Assembly: GCA_018401115.1 (NCBI GenBank)
Contig: JAGYKX010000006.1
Span: 62,001-126,000 of the forward strand
Source: Flavobacteriaceae bacterium
GTDB lineage: Bacteria; Bacteroidota; Bacteroidia; Flavobacteriales; Flavobacteriaceae
Length of the DNA stretch: 64,000 bases
Direction of reading: 5' to 3'
Below, piece by piece: positions 25,940 to 35,650 of this stretch (positions are counted from its first letter, which is position 1; each line of letters starts with the position of its first letter). The position numbers and the translations under genes were made by a program. The notes below the pieces were generated by a model. It worked only from the letters and a program-made list of their open reading frames with translations. It was not told the DNA's origin and ran no database searches.

Positions 25940-26843
25940 TCCAGTTATGTTACAGGAAACTGTGGCAGGTTTGGCCATAGATCCCAATGGGGTTTATGTA
26001 GACGTTACATTTGGTGGCGGAGGACATAGCAAAGAGATATTGCGACAGCTTGGACCACAGGGGCGTTTGTTTGCTTTTGATCAGGATAAAGATGCTTTGG
26101 CCAATAGATTGGCCGATGCCCGATTCACCCTCATTTCAGAAAATTTCAGGTTCATTAAGCAATTTTTACGATTTCACGGCATTAAGCAAGTGAATGGAAT
26201 TTTAGCAGATTTTGGCGTGTCTTCTCATCAGTTTGACGAAGGGTCAAGAGGTTTTTCTACGCGCTTTGAAGGGGACTTAGATATGCGAATGAATCAGAAT
26301 GCTGAGCTTACGGCAAAAGAAGTGGTGGGTTCCTATGCCCATGATGATCTGGCCAATATGTTTTTTCAATACGGAGACTTGCGTAATTCAAAAGCCATTG
26401 CAACAGCGATTATTTCATACAGAGAAAGCCAGTCTATTGAAACCACTGCACAGCTAAAGGAGGCTTTAGCTCCGTTTTTAAAAGGATTTAATGACGCTAA
26501 AGTATTGGCTCCTATTTACCAGGCCATTAGAATTGAGGTAAATCAAGAGATCCAAGTGATCAAAGAATTTTTAATGCAAGTGCCAGATCTCCTATTGCCT
26601 GGAGGTCGATTAAGTGTGTTGAGCTACCATTCTTTAGAAGATAGATTGGTGAAACGTTTTATTCGAGCAGGGCAATTTGAAGGAGAGCCAGAGAAAGATA
26701 TTTTTGGGCGTTTTGAGGTGCCTTTAAAAAAGGTAGGTGGCTTGCAAACACCCTCAAAAGAAGAGCAACATTTAAATACCCGCTCTCGGAGTGCCAAGCT
26801 TCGGGTGGCAGAAAAACCAAACAATACCCCTGAGAAAAAGTGA
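25917..26843 (+). CDS. rsmH: 16S rRNA (cytosine-N4)-methyltransferase RsmH
   Basis: About 308 aa from ATG 25917, which gives the family N-terminus MEKTAYHDPVMLQETVAGL; an earlier TTG at 25887 lies deeper in mraZ and is unlikely. It methylates N4 of C1402 of 16S rRNA with SAM. Seen: the SAM site YVDVTFGGGGHS, ILADFGVSSHQFDEGSRGFS, and the late LSYHSLEDRLVKRF. It overlaps both mraZ (23 bp) and ftsL (4 bp). Confidence 0.95.
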   Translation: MEKTAYHDPVMLQETVAGLAIDPNGVYVDVTFGGGGHSKEILRQLGPQGRLFAFDQDKDALANRLADARFTLISENFRFIKQFLRFHGIKQVNGILADFGVSSHQFDEGSRGFSTRFEGDLDMRMNQNAELTAKEVVGSYAHDDLANMFFQYGDLRNSKAIATAIISYRESQSIETTAQLKEALAPFLKGFNDAKVLAPIYQAIRIEVNQEIQVIKEFLMQVPDLLLPGGRLSVLSYHSLEDRLVKRFIRAGQFEGEPEKDIFGRFEVPLKKVGGLQTPSKEEQHLNTRSRSAKLRVAEKPNNTPEKK

Positions 26844-27163
26844 GAAAATCGCTGCTTAATATTTTAAAAGGTTCTTTTCTTATTGGAGACGACGCTCCAA
26901 AACACTGGCGTTTTTTTATTTATCTAGCAGTTTTAGGCGCACTCATGATTAGTGCTGCGCATGAATCTGAGCGCAAAGTGTATGAGATTGCTCGTCTGAG
27001 TCAGGAAGTGAAAGCTTTAAAGAATGAATATGTAGGACTTAGATCAAGACTGCAGCGTGCTCAATTAGAGACTAGTGTGGCCAGAAAAGTAGCAGCATTA
27101 GGGATCTATCCTCCAGATAATCCAGCAGTGAAAATTGTAGTAAAAACAACGGTTAAAAAGTAA
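26840..27163 (+). CDS. FtsL-like cell division protein
   Basis: 107 aa from a GTG start overlapping the rsmH stop. One membrane span at about 25-42 (WRFFIYLAVLGALMISAA), then a coiled-coil-like periplasmic helix (VYEIARLSQEVKALKNEYVG). Size, topology and position between rsmH and ftsI identify it as the Bacteroidota FtsL-like protein that bridges FtsQ and the septal synthase FtsWI. Sequence conservation with proteobacterial FtsL is weak; assignment rests on context. Confidence 0.8.
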   Translation: MRKSLLNILKGSFLIGDDAPKHWRFFIYLAVLGALMISAAHESERKVYEIARLSQEVKALKNEYVGLRSRLQRAQLETSVARKVAALGIYPPDNPAVKIVVKTTVKK

Positions 27164-27168
27164 TAAAA

Positions 27169-29175
27169 GTGCGAGAGAAACAAATTTTAACACGTCTGTA
27201 TGTAGTGGTAGCCCTTTTGGTGGTGTTCTCCATTGCTATTGGCGCTTCTCTGGTTAAGACTCAAGTTTCAGATGGCGCTAAATACAGAAAACTCGCTTTA
27301 GAAAGGACTGAAAAAATTGTAACGATTGAACCCAGTAGGGGGAGCTTGTATTCAGACGACGGCAGTTTATTAGCTACTTCTGTTTCCAGATATGAGATTA
27401 GATTTGACGCGGTAACTGTAGCACCTAAGGATTTTGAAACGAATCTTGTTGCGCTTTCAGATTCTCTTGGAGTCTTGCTTCATAAGCCGACAAATTATTT
27501 TGAGCAAAAACTCAGGAAAGCAAGAGCCAATAAAAACAGGTATGCCTTAATAGCTTCTAATTTAAGCTACGAGTCTTATAAGCGAATTAAATCTTTTCCA
27601 TTGTTTTCAAAAGGGCCTTACAGGGGCGGTTTTGTGGTGACTCAAAAAACAGTCAGAGAGCATCCGCTCGGAGAGATGGCAGCAAGGAGTGTGGGGTTTG
27701 TGAGTTCAGATGCTAAAGGAAATATCACTAGAGTAGGTTTAGAAGGTGCTTTTGATAATTATTTAAAAGGCGTAGCAGGCAAGCGTCTCAAGCAAAAAAT
27801 AGCCAAAGGTCAGTGGAAACCAATAGGGACCAGCAATCTAAAAGAGCCGGAAGAGGGTGCAGACGTTGTCACTACAATTAATATTAATATTCAAGATATA
27901 GCACACCATGCGCTATTGACTCAGTTAGAAAAATACAAAGCAGACCACGGTACTGTAGTAGTGATGGAAACTAAAACAGGAGAAATAAAGGCGCTTTCAA
28001 ATTTAGGAAGAAATGCCAATGGGCACTATTATGAAAGGCTTAATTACGCTATAGGAGAGTCCCATGAGCCAGGATCTACTTTTAAGCTCATGTCTTTGGT
28101 CGTGGCATTAGAAGACAAAATTGTAGACACCGCCACTGTAATAGATACGGAGCGAGGTAAATACAGGGTTTATGACCGGACAGTTAATGACTCTAAAGAT
28201 GGTGGTTATGGACAGATTTCTGTGGCAAAGGCATTAATGGTTTCCTCTAATACAGCATTTGCCAAACTCATACACGAAAATTATAAAGACAGGCCTAGTG
28301 ATTATGTAGATCGTTTACGCAATATGAATTTGCATGAAAAGCTAGGGCTTCCTGTTTTGGGAGAGGGAAATCCTGTGATTAGATATCCTGGAGATAAAGG
28401 ATGGTCCGGAGTCTCTTTGGCATGGATGTCTCATGGGTATGAGGTGTCTTTGACTCCTTTACAAACCCTTACTTTTTACAACGCTATTGCCAATGATGGA
28501 GAAATGGTGAAGCCCAGATTGATCAAAGAAATAAGAAAAGGGGGTATTGTAGAGAAGCGTTTTGCTAAAACAGTCATTAACCCATCCATATGTTCTAAAG
28601 AGACTGTAGCTCAAGTAAAACAAATTTTAAAAGATATAGTGGAGAAAAAAGGAGGTACAGGCCATGGTTTGTATGATCCGAATTTTTCAATGGCTGGCAA
28701 AACGGGTACTTGTCAAAAAGATTACACTTCAGGAGATCCAAACAAATTAAAATATATCTCCACTTTTTCGGGCTATTTTCCAGCAGACAATCCAGAGTAT
28801 TCTTGTATTGTAGTCATACACGAACCAGATAAATCTGTAGGCTATTACGGAGCAGATGTTTCTGGGCCTGTTTTTAAGGCCGTTGCACAAAAAATGTATA
28901 CGTCTAAACTTATGGAAGTGCAAGTGGCTCAAGAGGCAGTTGTTTCTTTAGCTATAAATGAATCTTTTGAAAATTATCAAACTATACTAGGGCATTCGAG
29001 CCAGACCATTCCAGATGTAAAGGGAATGTCTGGTATGGACGCTGTGGCATTATTAGAGAACTTAGGATGTGAGGTGGAAGTATATGGTCATGGCCAGGTA
29101 GTGAGCCAATCTATGAATGCGGGTGTGCTTATTGAAAAAGGTACAAAAGTAGCCCTAAAATTATCTCGCTCATGA
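27169..29175 (+). CDS. ftsI: Septal peptidoglycan transpeptidase (FtsI/PBP3-like) with PASTA domain
   Basis: 668 aa from a GTG start. N-terminal membrane anchor (about 11-30), a dimerisation/pedestal domain, and a transpeptidase domain with the three penicillin-binding motifs: STFK (303-306), SSN (359-361) and KTG (511-513). A C-terminal PASTA-like domain (about 606-668: TIPDVKGMSGMDAVALLENL) follows, as in many Bacteroidota. It crosslinks septal peptidoglycan with FtsW. It is 5 bp from ftsL and overlaps murE by 4 bp. Confidence 0.95.
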   Translation: MREKQILTRLYVVVALLVVFSIAIGASLVKTQVSDGAKYRKLALERTEKIVTIEPSRGSLYSDDGSLLATSVSRYEIRFDAVTVAPKDFETNLVALSDSLGVLLHKPTNYFEQKLRKARANKNRYALIASNLSYESYKRIKSFPLFSKGPYRGGFVVTQKTVREHPLGEMAARSVGFVSSDAKGNITRVGLEGAFDNYLKGVAGKRLKQKIAKGQWKPIGTSNLKEPEEGADVVTTININIQDIAHHALLTQLEKYKADHGTVVVMETKTGEIKALSNLGRNANGHYYERLNYAIGESHEPGSTFKLMSLVVALEDKIVDTATVIDTERGKYRVYDRTVNDSKDGGYGQISVAKALMVSSNTAFAKLIHENYKDRPSDYVDRLRNMNLHEKLGLPVLGEGNPVIRYPGDKGWSGVSLAWMSHGYEVSLTPLQTLTFYNAIANDGEMVKPRLIKEIRKGGIVEKRFAKTVINPSICSKETVAQVKQILKDIVEKKGGTGHGLYDPNFSMAGKTGTCQKDYTSGDPNKLKYISTFSGYFPADNPEYSCIVVIHEPDKSVGYYGADVSGPVFKAVAQKMYTSKLMEVQVAQEAVVSLAINESFENYQTILGHSSQTIPDVKGMSGMDAVALLENLGCEVEVYGHGQVVSQSMNAGVLIEKGTKVALKLSRS

Positions 29176-30635
29176 AGGTGTTAAAAGACATATTATACGG
29201 CGTATCTATAAATAAGTTGCAAGGCAGCACGATTAAGGAATTGCAGAGTGTATATTTTGATTCTCGCAAAGTGGAGCCTCAATCTCTTTTTGTCGCCACT
29301 AAAGGAGTTCAGGTAAATGGGCATGATTATATTGAAACAGCTATTGAAAATGGAGCTACTGTGATAGTTTGCGAAGACCTGCCTAGTACTACTGATGTTG
29401 AGGTGACTTATGTAGTGGTGCCCAATAGCCAGGAGGCTTTAGGCGTTATGGCGGCCAATTGGTTTGACCATCCGTCTAAGAAACTTTCGCTCATTGGGGT
29501 AACTGGTACAAACGGTAAAACCACTGTGTCCAGCTTACTATATGCTTTGTTTACTAAAGCTGGATATCCTTCAGGACTCATTTCTACAATTAAAATTTTA
29601 GTAGGGGAGAAAGCTTATGAAACAGCCCACACGACACCAGACGTGTGGACCATTAATGCCTACTTACAAGAAATGGTTTCAGAGGGACTTTCTTACTGTT
29701 TCATGGAGGTAAGCTCTCATGGGATTGCACAAATGCGTACTAAGGGATTGACTTTCGAAGGCGCTATTTTTACCAATCTAAGTCAAGATCATTTAGATTA
29801 CCACAAGACTTTTACCAATTACAGAGACACCAAAAAACTGCTTTTTGACGGACTTTCGGCCACGGCATTTGCTCTAGTGAATTCAGATGACAAGAATGGT
29901 CTATTTATGCTGCAAAACACCAAGGCTAAAAAAATGAGCTATGGGATGAAAGGAGTGGCAGATTTTAAGGTGCAAATATTAGAGAATCAGTTTTCAGGTC
30001 AATTGATTAAGATTGACCAACAAGAAGTTTGGACCACACTTTTAGGTCAGTTTAATGCTTACAATTTGTTGGCAATTTACGCCACGGCAAGCCTTTTGGG
30101 ATTAAACAAGCTAGAGGTGCTTAAGCATATTAGCACGCTGGAGAATGTAGCGGGAAGGTTTCAGTATTTTATTTCTAAAAACCAGATTACGGCTATTGTG
30201 GATTATGCCCATACGCCAGATGCTTTAGGTAACATATTAACAACGATAGGCCAGATCAGGACAAAAAATGAGAAACTCATTACTGTAGTGGGTTGTGGAG
30301 GAGATAGGGATCAAGGAAAGCGGCCTTTAATGGGGGCAATAGCAGCAGAAAAGAGCGATACTGTAATTCTCACTTCTGACAACCCCAGATCTGAGACGCC
30401 TATGGACATTATTGAACAGATGGAGGCGGGGATTTCCCCAGTAGATATAAAAAAAGTTTTGGTGGTTGAGAATAGAAAACAAGCTATTAAAACTGCTTGT
30501 ATGATGGCCACTTCAAAGGATATTATTTTAATCGCAGGAAAAGGACATGAAAAGTATCAGGACATTAAAGGCGTTAAAACCCCTTTTGATGACTACGAAA
30601 TTGTAAAAAATCATTTAGACCTCTTAGACCACTAA
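29172..30635 (+). CDS. murE: UDP-N-acetylmuramoyl-L-alanyl-D-glutamate--2,6-diaminopimelate ligase
   Basis: 487 aa. ATP loop VTGTNGKTTVS (about 112-122), the Mur-ligase central motif EVSSHG and the DNPR motif (in TSDNPRSETP), which selects meso-diaminopimelate over lysine. It therefore predicts DAP-type peptidoglycan, usual for Gram-negatives. Start overlaps ftsI by 4 bp (ATGA); mraY follows 25 bp later. Confidence 0.96.
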   Translation: MKVLKDILYGVSINKLQGSTIKELQSVYFDSRKVEPQSLFVATKGVQVNGHDYIETAIENGATVIVCEDLPSTTDVEVTYVVVPNSQEALGVMAANWFDHPSKKLSLIGVTGTNGKTTVSSLLYALFTKAGYPSGLISTIKILVGEKAYETAHTTPDVWTINAYLQEMVSEGLSYCFMEVSSHGIAQMRTKGLTFEGAIFTNLSQDHLDYHKTFTNYRDTKKLLFDGLSATAFALVNSDDKNGLFMLQNTKAKKMSYGMKGVADFKVQILENQFSGQLIKIDQQEVWTTLLGQFNAYNLLAIYATASLLGLNKLEVLKHISTLENVAGRFQYFISKNQITAIVDYAHTPDALGNILTTIGQIRTKNEKLITVVGCGGDRDQGKRPLMGAIAAEKSDTVILTSDNPRSETPMDIIEQMEAGISPVDIKKVLVVENRKQAIKTACMMATSKDIILIAGKGHEKYQDIKGVKTPFDDYEIVKNHLDLLDH

Positions 30636-30660
30636 TCTAATCCAATAGAAGCGCAGTACT

Positions 30661-31878
30661 ATGTTGTATTATTTATTTGAATTTTTAGAAAAGCAATACC
30701 AATTTCCGGGGGCCAGTCTGTTTGGGTTTTTAACCTTCAGGGCTTCATTGGCCATTATTACTTCTCTATTAATTGCAACAGTATTTGGAAAAAAGATCAT
30801 TGAATACCTTCAGTTAAAACAAATAGGTGAGACCGTTAGAGATCTTGGTTTGGCTGGTCAAAAACAAAAAGCTGGTACTCCAACTATGGGGGGCTTAATT
30901 ATCATTATAGCTACTTTAGTTCCTGTTTTTCTCTTCGCTAAATTAGCCGAGATTTATATTGTGTTACTCATCGCAACCACACTTTGGATGGGTGCGATAG
31001 GTTTTTTAGATGATTACATTAAAATCTTCAAAAAAGATAAGGCCGGTTTAAAAGGGGTTTTTAAAGTCTTGGGGCAAGTAGTTCTTGGGCTTATCGTTGG
31101 AGCTACTTTGTACTTTCATCCAGGCGTTACCATGAAAGAGGCGGTTGTGACACCAAAAACAGAAGTGGTAAAGAGTCGTTTTTTAGGACCTGAAATAAAG
31201 TCTACTAAAACTACCATACCATTTACCAAAAACAACGAATTAGAGTATAGCGATTGGATTTCTTGGGCGGGTGAGGGTGCAGAGAAATACGCTTGGCTCA
31301 TTTTTATTCCAGTAGTCATTTTTATAGTATCTGCAGTTTCTAACGGCGCAAATCTCACCGACGGCATAGACGGTTTGGCTGCAGGAACCTCTGCTATTAT
31401 TGCAGTTACCTTGGGGGTGTTTGCTTGGATTTCAGGGAATGTTATTTTCTCTGACTACTTAGATATTATGTTCATCCCTAGGGTAGGTGAATTGGTCGTG
31501 TTTATTGCTGCTTTTGTAGGTGCACTGGTTGGCTTCTTATGGTATAATGCCTTTCCAGCACAAGTTTTTATGGGCGATACGGGTAGCTTAACTATTGGTG
31601 GAATTATTGCAGTTATTGCCATTATTATTAGAAAGGAATTACTTATTCCGCTATTGTGCGGCGTCTTTTTCGCCGAGTCGCTCTCTGTGATGTTGCAGGT
31701 GGGCTATTTTAAATACACCAAGAAAAAATTAGGTGAAGGGGTACGTATTTTCCTTATGTCGCCATTGCACCACCATTATCAGAAATTGGGCTATCACGAG
31801 AGTAAAATCGTGAGCAGATTTTGGATTGTGGGGATATTATTAGCCGTATTAACCATTGTAACCTTAAAACTGAGATAA
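30661..31878 (+). CDS. mraY: Phospho-N-acetylmuramoyl-pentapeptide-transferase
   Basis: 405 aa, multi-spanning membrane enzyme making lipid I from UDP-MurNAc-pentapeptide and undecaprenyl phosphate. Conserved motifs: KAGTPTMGG (about 71-79), GFLDDYIK (about 115-122), [12 protein letters not shown] and the late [22 protein letters not shown]. Bacteroidota MraY carries an insertion between the DDY motif and the NLTDGIDG motif, seen here at about 155-210. Its stop overlaps murD by one base (TAATG). Confidence 0.97.
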   Translation: MLYYLFEFLEKQYQFPGASLFGFLTFRASLAIITSLLIATVFGKKIIEYLQLKQIGETVRDLGLAGQKQKAGTPTMGGLIIIIATLVPVFLFAKLAEIYIVLLIATTLWMGAIGFLDDYIKIFKKDKAGLKGVFKVLGQVVLGLIVGATLYFHPGVTMKEAVVTPKTEVVKSRFLGPEIKSTKTTIPFTKNNELEYSDWISWAGEGAEKYAWLIFIPVVIFIVSAVSNGANLTDGIDGLAAGTSAIIAVTLGVFAWISGNVIFSDYLDIMFIPRVGELVVFIAAFVGALVGFLWYNAFPAQVFMGDTGSLTIGGIIAVIAIIIRKELLIPLLCGVFFAESLSVMLQVGYFKYTKKKLGEGVRIFLMSPLHHHYQKLGYHESKIVSRFWIVGILLAVLTIVTLKLR

Positions 31879-33230
31879 TGAAATTTCTAGCAGTTTTAGG
31901 TGCAGGGGAGAGTGGTGTTGGTGCCGCCCTTTTGGGGCAGCAACAAGGGTACCGTGTATTGGTGTCTGATCATGGCACCATTCAAGCTGCCTTTAAAAAC
32001 GTTCTTGTACAAAATGAGATTCCTTGGGAGGAAAATGGACACAGTGACACCACTATTTTGGCAGCAGATCTTGTGGTTAAAAGCCCTGGTATTCCAGATA
32101 CGGCACCCTTGGTTTTGGCATTGCGCCGGAAAGGTGTCTCGGTGATTGATGAGGTGGAATTTGCCGCTCGTTACACCAACGCTGTGTTAATAGGTATTAC
32201 TGGCAGCAATGGCAAAACCACTACGACCATGCTGACCCATCATATTTTAAAGTCAGACGGGAAATCGGTCGCTATGGGTGGTAATATTGGCCTAAGCTTT
32301 GCGAAACTCGTGTATGAAGCCCATTTGCCAGAGGCTAAAAAGATAGATTACTACGTATTAGAGCTCAGTAGTTTTCAATTGGATAACATTGAAAATTTTA
32401 GGCCACATATCGCTGTAATCACCAATATATCCCCAGATCATTTAGACCGATACGGCTATGATATGGATCGTTATACAGCGGCAAAGTTTCGCATATCAAT
32501 GAATCAATTGCCTACGGATTATTTAATCTATGACGCAGATTGCGAGGTAATTGGAGCTGCTTTGGCTCAGTTTCCGGAAACCGGAAAAAGAATTCCATTT
32601 AGTACACAAAAAATAATTAATAATGGCGCCTGTCAAAAAGGAGAAAATATAGAAATAGCATTGGACCAAAAATCATTTAGCATGCAGATCAATACATTGG
32701 CCCTAGAGGGCACACATAACGTTAAAAATACCATGGCAGCTTCCGCAGCAGCAGCCTTGGTTCAGATAAGAAAAGAAACCATACGCAATAGTGTGCAACA
32801 TTTCCAAGGAGCGCCACATCGTTTAGAAAAAGTACTTAAGATCCAACATGTCACTTATATTAACGACTCAAAAGCAACCAATGTCAATGCCACTTTCTAT
32901 GCGTTAGACAGTGTTAAAACACCTATGGTTTGGATTGTTGGAGGGGTAGACAAAGGAAATGACTATATGCCATTAATGTCAATGGTTAGAGAGAAGGTGA
33001 AAGCAATTATTTGCTTGGGAATAGATAACAACACCCTAAAATCAGTCTTTTCAAAGGCCACAGATATATTTGTAGAAACAACTTCTATGGAGGAGGCCGT
33101 TAAAATAGCGTATAAAATTGCAGAAAAAGGTGAGACTGTTTTGTTGTCTCCAGCCTGTGCGAGTTTTGATTTATTTAAAAATTATGAAGACAGGGGAGAT
33201 CAGTTTAAAGCTGCTGTAAAAAATTTATAA
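31878..33230 (+). CDS. murD: UDP-N-acetylmuramoyl-L-alanine--D-glutamate ligase
   Basis: 450 aa from ATG 31878, which gives the family start [20 protein letters not shown]; a start further upstream inside mraY is possible on the strand but would add about 19 unrelated residues. ATP loop GITGSNGKTTTTML, central ELSSFQLD and VITNISPDHLDRY, C-terminal YINDSKATN and LLSPACASFD. It adds D-glutamate to UDP-MurNAc-L-Ala. ftsW follows 2 bp later. Confidence 0.96.
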   Translation: MKFLAVLGAGESGVGAALLGQQQGYRVLVSDHGTIQAAFKNVLVQNEIPWEENGHSDTTILAADLVVKSPGIPDTAPLVLALRRKGVSVIDEVEFAARYTNAVLIGITGSNGKTTTTMLTHHILKSDGKSVAMGGNIGLSFAKLVYEAHLPEAKKIDYYVLELSSFQLDNIENFRPHIAVITNISPDHLDRYGYDMDRYTAAKFRISMNQLPTDYLIYDADCEVIGAALAQFPETGKRIPFSTQKIINNGACQKGENIEIALDQKSFSMQINTLALEGTHNVKNTMAASAAAALVQIRKETIRNSVQHFQGAPHRLEKVLKIQHVTYINDSKATNVNATFYALDSVKTPMVWIVGGVDKGNDYMPLMSMVREKVKAIICLGIDNNTLKSVFSKATDIFVETTSMEEAVKIAYKIAEKGETVLLSPACASFDLFKNYEDRGDQFKAAVKNL

Positions 33231-33232
33231 GA

Positions 33233-34429
33233 TTGGGCATATTTAAAAACATACAAGGAGATAAAGCCATTTGGGCGGTAGTAGCGTTGTTGGCGCTCAT
33301 ATCCTTCTTGCCTGTGTACAGTGCCAGTGGTAACTTAGAAAATGTGGTGCAAAATGGTACGGCCATAGGTCACTTGGCCAAGCATGCATTTTTACTGGGT
33401 ATGGGTTTTGTCATTATGTTTGGAATACATAAAATACCCACCCATTTTTTTAAGGGACTTTCCCTAATAGGAATGCCTATAGTCTTGCTGTTATTGGTAT
33501 ACACCTTGGCGCAAGGAAGTACCATTGATGGTGCCAATGCCAGTAGGTGGATTAAAATTCCCTTTACTTCTATAGGTTTTCAGACTTCTACTTTGGCCAT
33601 GGTGGTTTTAATGGTCTATATAGCGAGGTATCTGTCTAAAATTAAAGACCAATCAATTCGATTTACAGAATCTATACTGCCTTTGTGGTTGCCAGTTTTT
33701 ATTGTAGTTGCTTTGGTTTTTCCAGCCAATTTTTCTACCGCTGCTATTCTTTTTTCTATGGTCATGATGCTTTGTTTTATTGGAGGCTACCCATTTAAAT
33801 ACCTTTTAGGTATAGCTACCACGGGTTTGGTTATGGGCGCTTTGTTTGTCATGACTGCAAAGGCTTTCCCTGGGCTTTTCCCCAATAGGGTAGACACTTG
33901 GATGAGTCGTATTGAAAATTTTTCTTCAGATGAAATTACCGAGGCAGATTATCAGGTAGAGCGTGCTAAAATTGCCATTGCAACCGGGGGTGTTTTTGGA
34001 TTAGGGGCAGGAAAAAGCGTGATGAAAAATTTTTTACCACAAAGCTCATCGGATTTTATTTTTGCCATTATTATTGAGGAATACGGAATGATTGGAGGCT
34101 TTATTATTTTGGGTCTTTATTTGTTTTTACTCATTAGGATCATAGTTATAGCCAATGGGGCACCTACTTTTTTTGCTAAACTCATCGCTTTAGGGGTGGG
34201 TTTACCTATTGTATTTCAGGCTTTTATTAATATGGGGGTGGCCGTGTCTCTATTGCCAGTGACTGGGCAAACCTTGCCGCTTATCAGTAGTGGTGGAACC
34301 TCTATTTGGATGACTTGTTTGGCCCTAGGTATTATACTAAGTGCGAGTAATAAAATGACCCAAACTGCACCAGCAACAGTTACAGAAGAAACAACAAACC
34401 CTTTAGAAATATTAAGTGAACAACTATAA
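33233..34429 (+). CDS. ftsW: Septal peptidoglycan glycosyltransferase FtsW
   Basis: 398 aa from a TTG start (MGIFKNIQGDKAIWAVVALL), the only start that yields the flavobacterial FtsW N-terminus. A SEDS-family protein with about ten membrane spans; signature NMGVAVSLLPVTGQTLPLIS and SSGGTSIWMTC near the C-terminus. It polymerises lipid II at the septum with FtsI. Overlaps the murG start by 14 bp. Confidence 0.95.
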   Translation: MGIFKNIQGDKAIWAVVALLALISFLPVYSASGNLENVVQNGTAIGHLAKHAFLLGMGFVIMFGIHKIPTHFFKGLSLIGMPIVLLLLVYTLAQGSTIDGANASRWIKIPFTSIGFQTSTLAMVVLMVYIARYLSKIKDQSIRFTESILPLWLPVFIVVALVFPANFSTAAILFSMVMMLCFIGGYPFKYLLGIATTGLVMGALFVMTAKAFPGLFPNRVDTWMSRIENFSSDEITEADYQVERAKIAIATGGVFGLGAGKSVMKNFLPQSSSDFIFAIIIEEYGMIGGFIILGLYLFLLIRIIVIANGAPTFFAKLIALGVGLPIVFQAFINMGVAVSLLPVTGQTLPLISSGGTSIWMTCLALGIILSASNKMTQTAPATVTEETTNPLEILSEQL

Positions 34430-35516
34430 ATTCATATTATCTGGAGGCGGAACAGGGGGGCATATTTATCCTGCTATTGCCATTGCACAAGGCCTAGAAA
34501 AAGCTTACCCCAATGCGTCTTTTTTATTCGTTGGGGCTAAGGGCAAAATGGAAATGAAAAAAGTTCCAGAGGCTGGATACGCCATTAAAGGGCTTTGGAT
34601 TTCTGGATTATCTCGAAAACTGTCTTTGGCCTTGCTTGTTTTTCCTTTCAAATTACTGTGGAGTCTTTGGCAATCTTTTTTTATTCTATTGCGTGTAAGA
34701 CCAGATCTGGTAATTGGCACCGGAGGCTATGCCTCTGCCCCTTTGCTTAAAATGGCTCAGTGGTTGGGATTTCCAACCCTAATTCAAGAGCAGAATTCTT
34801 ACGCAGGAGTGACCAATAAATGGCTCTCTAAAAAAGCAAAGGCTATTTGTGTGGCTTATCCAAATATGGAAAAGTATTTTCCAGAAAATACCCTAGTGTA
34901 TTCAGGCAACCCAATAAGAGCAGGTATTCAGTATGAATTACCTCCAAAAGAAAAGGGCTTAATAGAATTTAAGCTTCAGCCCAATTTTCCGGTCTTATTG
35001 GTACTTGGAGGGAGTTTAGGAGCCAAAAGGATCAATGCATTTATAGCCAGCCAATTGTCTTATTTTGACCGTCAGGGAATTCAATTGTTGTGGCAATGTG
35101 GCGCTTTGTATTACGATGAATACAAGAGTTTCCAGTCGGATAAGGTGCAGCTATTTGATTTTATTTCAAATATGCCATTAGCTTATACTGCTGCGGACTA
35201 TGTAATTTCAAGGGCAGGTGCTGGAGCCGTATCTGAATTAATGCTTGTGGGGAAACCAGCCCTATTAATACCATCGCCTAACGTGGCAGAAGACCACCAA
35301 ACAAAAAATGCAGCAGCGGTTGTTGCTATGGGTGCGGGTAAAATGATTAAAGAGGCAGACTTAGAAAATAATTTCCAAAGGTTATTTGAAAGTGTCACCA
35401 AAGATTTGGCGCTTCAATCCTCTATGCGAGAGGCCATGCAAAAAATGGCCAAGCCTTATGCATCAGACACTATAGTGAAGGCAATTAAAAAAATTATCGA
35501 GAAACATCCAAAATAA
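34416..35516 (+). CDS. murG: UDP-N-acetylglucosamine--MurNAc-(pentapeptide) pyrophosphoryl-undecaprenol GlcNAc transferase
   Basis: 366 aa from a GTG start inside the end of ftsW (14-bp overlap). GT28 enzyme making lipid II on the inner face of the membrane. N-terminal Gly-rich loop SGGGTGGHIYPA, then GTGGYASAP and QEQNSYAGVTNK, and the UDP-GlcNAc-binding part with LGGSLGAKRIN and SRAGAGAVSEL. Followed by a 17-bp gap and a 38-codon ORF before murC. Confidence 0.96.
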   Translation: MNNYKFILSGGGTGGHIYPAIAIAQGLEKAYPNASFLFVGAKGKMEMKKVPEAGYAIKGLWISGLSRKLSLALLVFPFKLLWSLWQSFFILLRVRPDLVIGTGGYASAPLLKMAQWLGFPTLIQEQNSYAGVTNKWLSKKAKAICVAYPNMEKYFPENTLVYSGNPIRAGIQYELPPKEKGLIEFKLQPNFPVLLVLGGSLGAKRINAFIASQLSYFDRQGIQLLWQCGALYYDEYKSFQSDKVQLFDFISNMPLAYTAADYVISRAGAGAVSELMLVGKPALLIPSPNVAEDHQTKNAAAVVAMGAGKMIKEADLENNFQRLFESVTKDLALQSSMREAMQKMAKPYASDTIVKAIKKIIEKHPK

Positions 35517-35533
35517 ACCAACAAGCAAAAAAT

Positions 35534-35650
35534 ATGTTTAAACAGCCATTCAAAGGCATGGACTTTAGTCATAAAAAGGCATTAAAAATACTGTTCACGC
35601 ATTTTAATACAACATTCAAGGGATTAAATTTAGGACAATCATATCAATGA
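35534..35650 (+). CDS. Possible 38-aa small protein between murG and murC
   Basis: An open frame of 38 codons starting ATG 35534 and ending TGA 35650. It lies in the only sizeable gap of the dcw cluster, and its TGA overlaps the murC ATG (ATGA), as other cluster genes do. The peptide (starting MFKQPFKGMDFSHKKALKIL) is basic with a helix-like FSHKKALKILFTHFNTTFKG stretch; no signal peptide or span. It could be a real small division or cell-wall protein or simply a leader for coupled translation of murC. No homologue is recognised. Confidence 0.45.
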   Translation: MFKQPFKGMDFSHKKALKILFTHFNTTFKGLNLGQSYQ

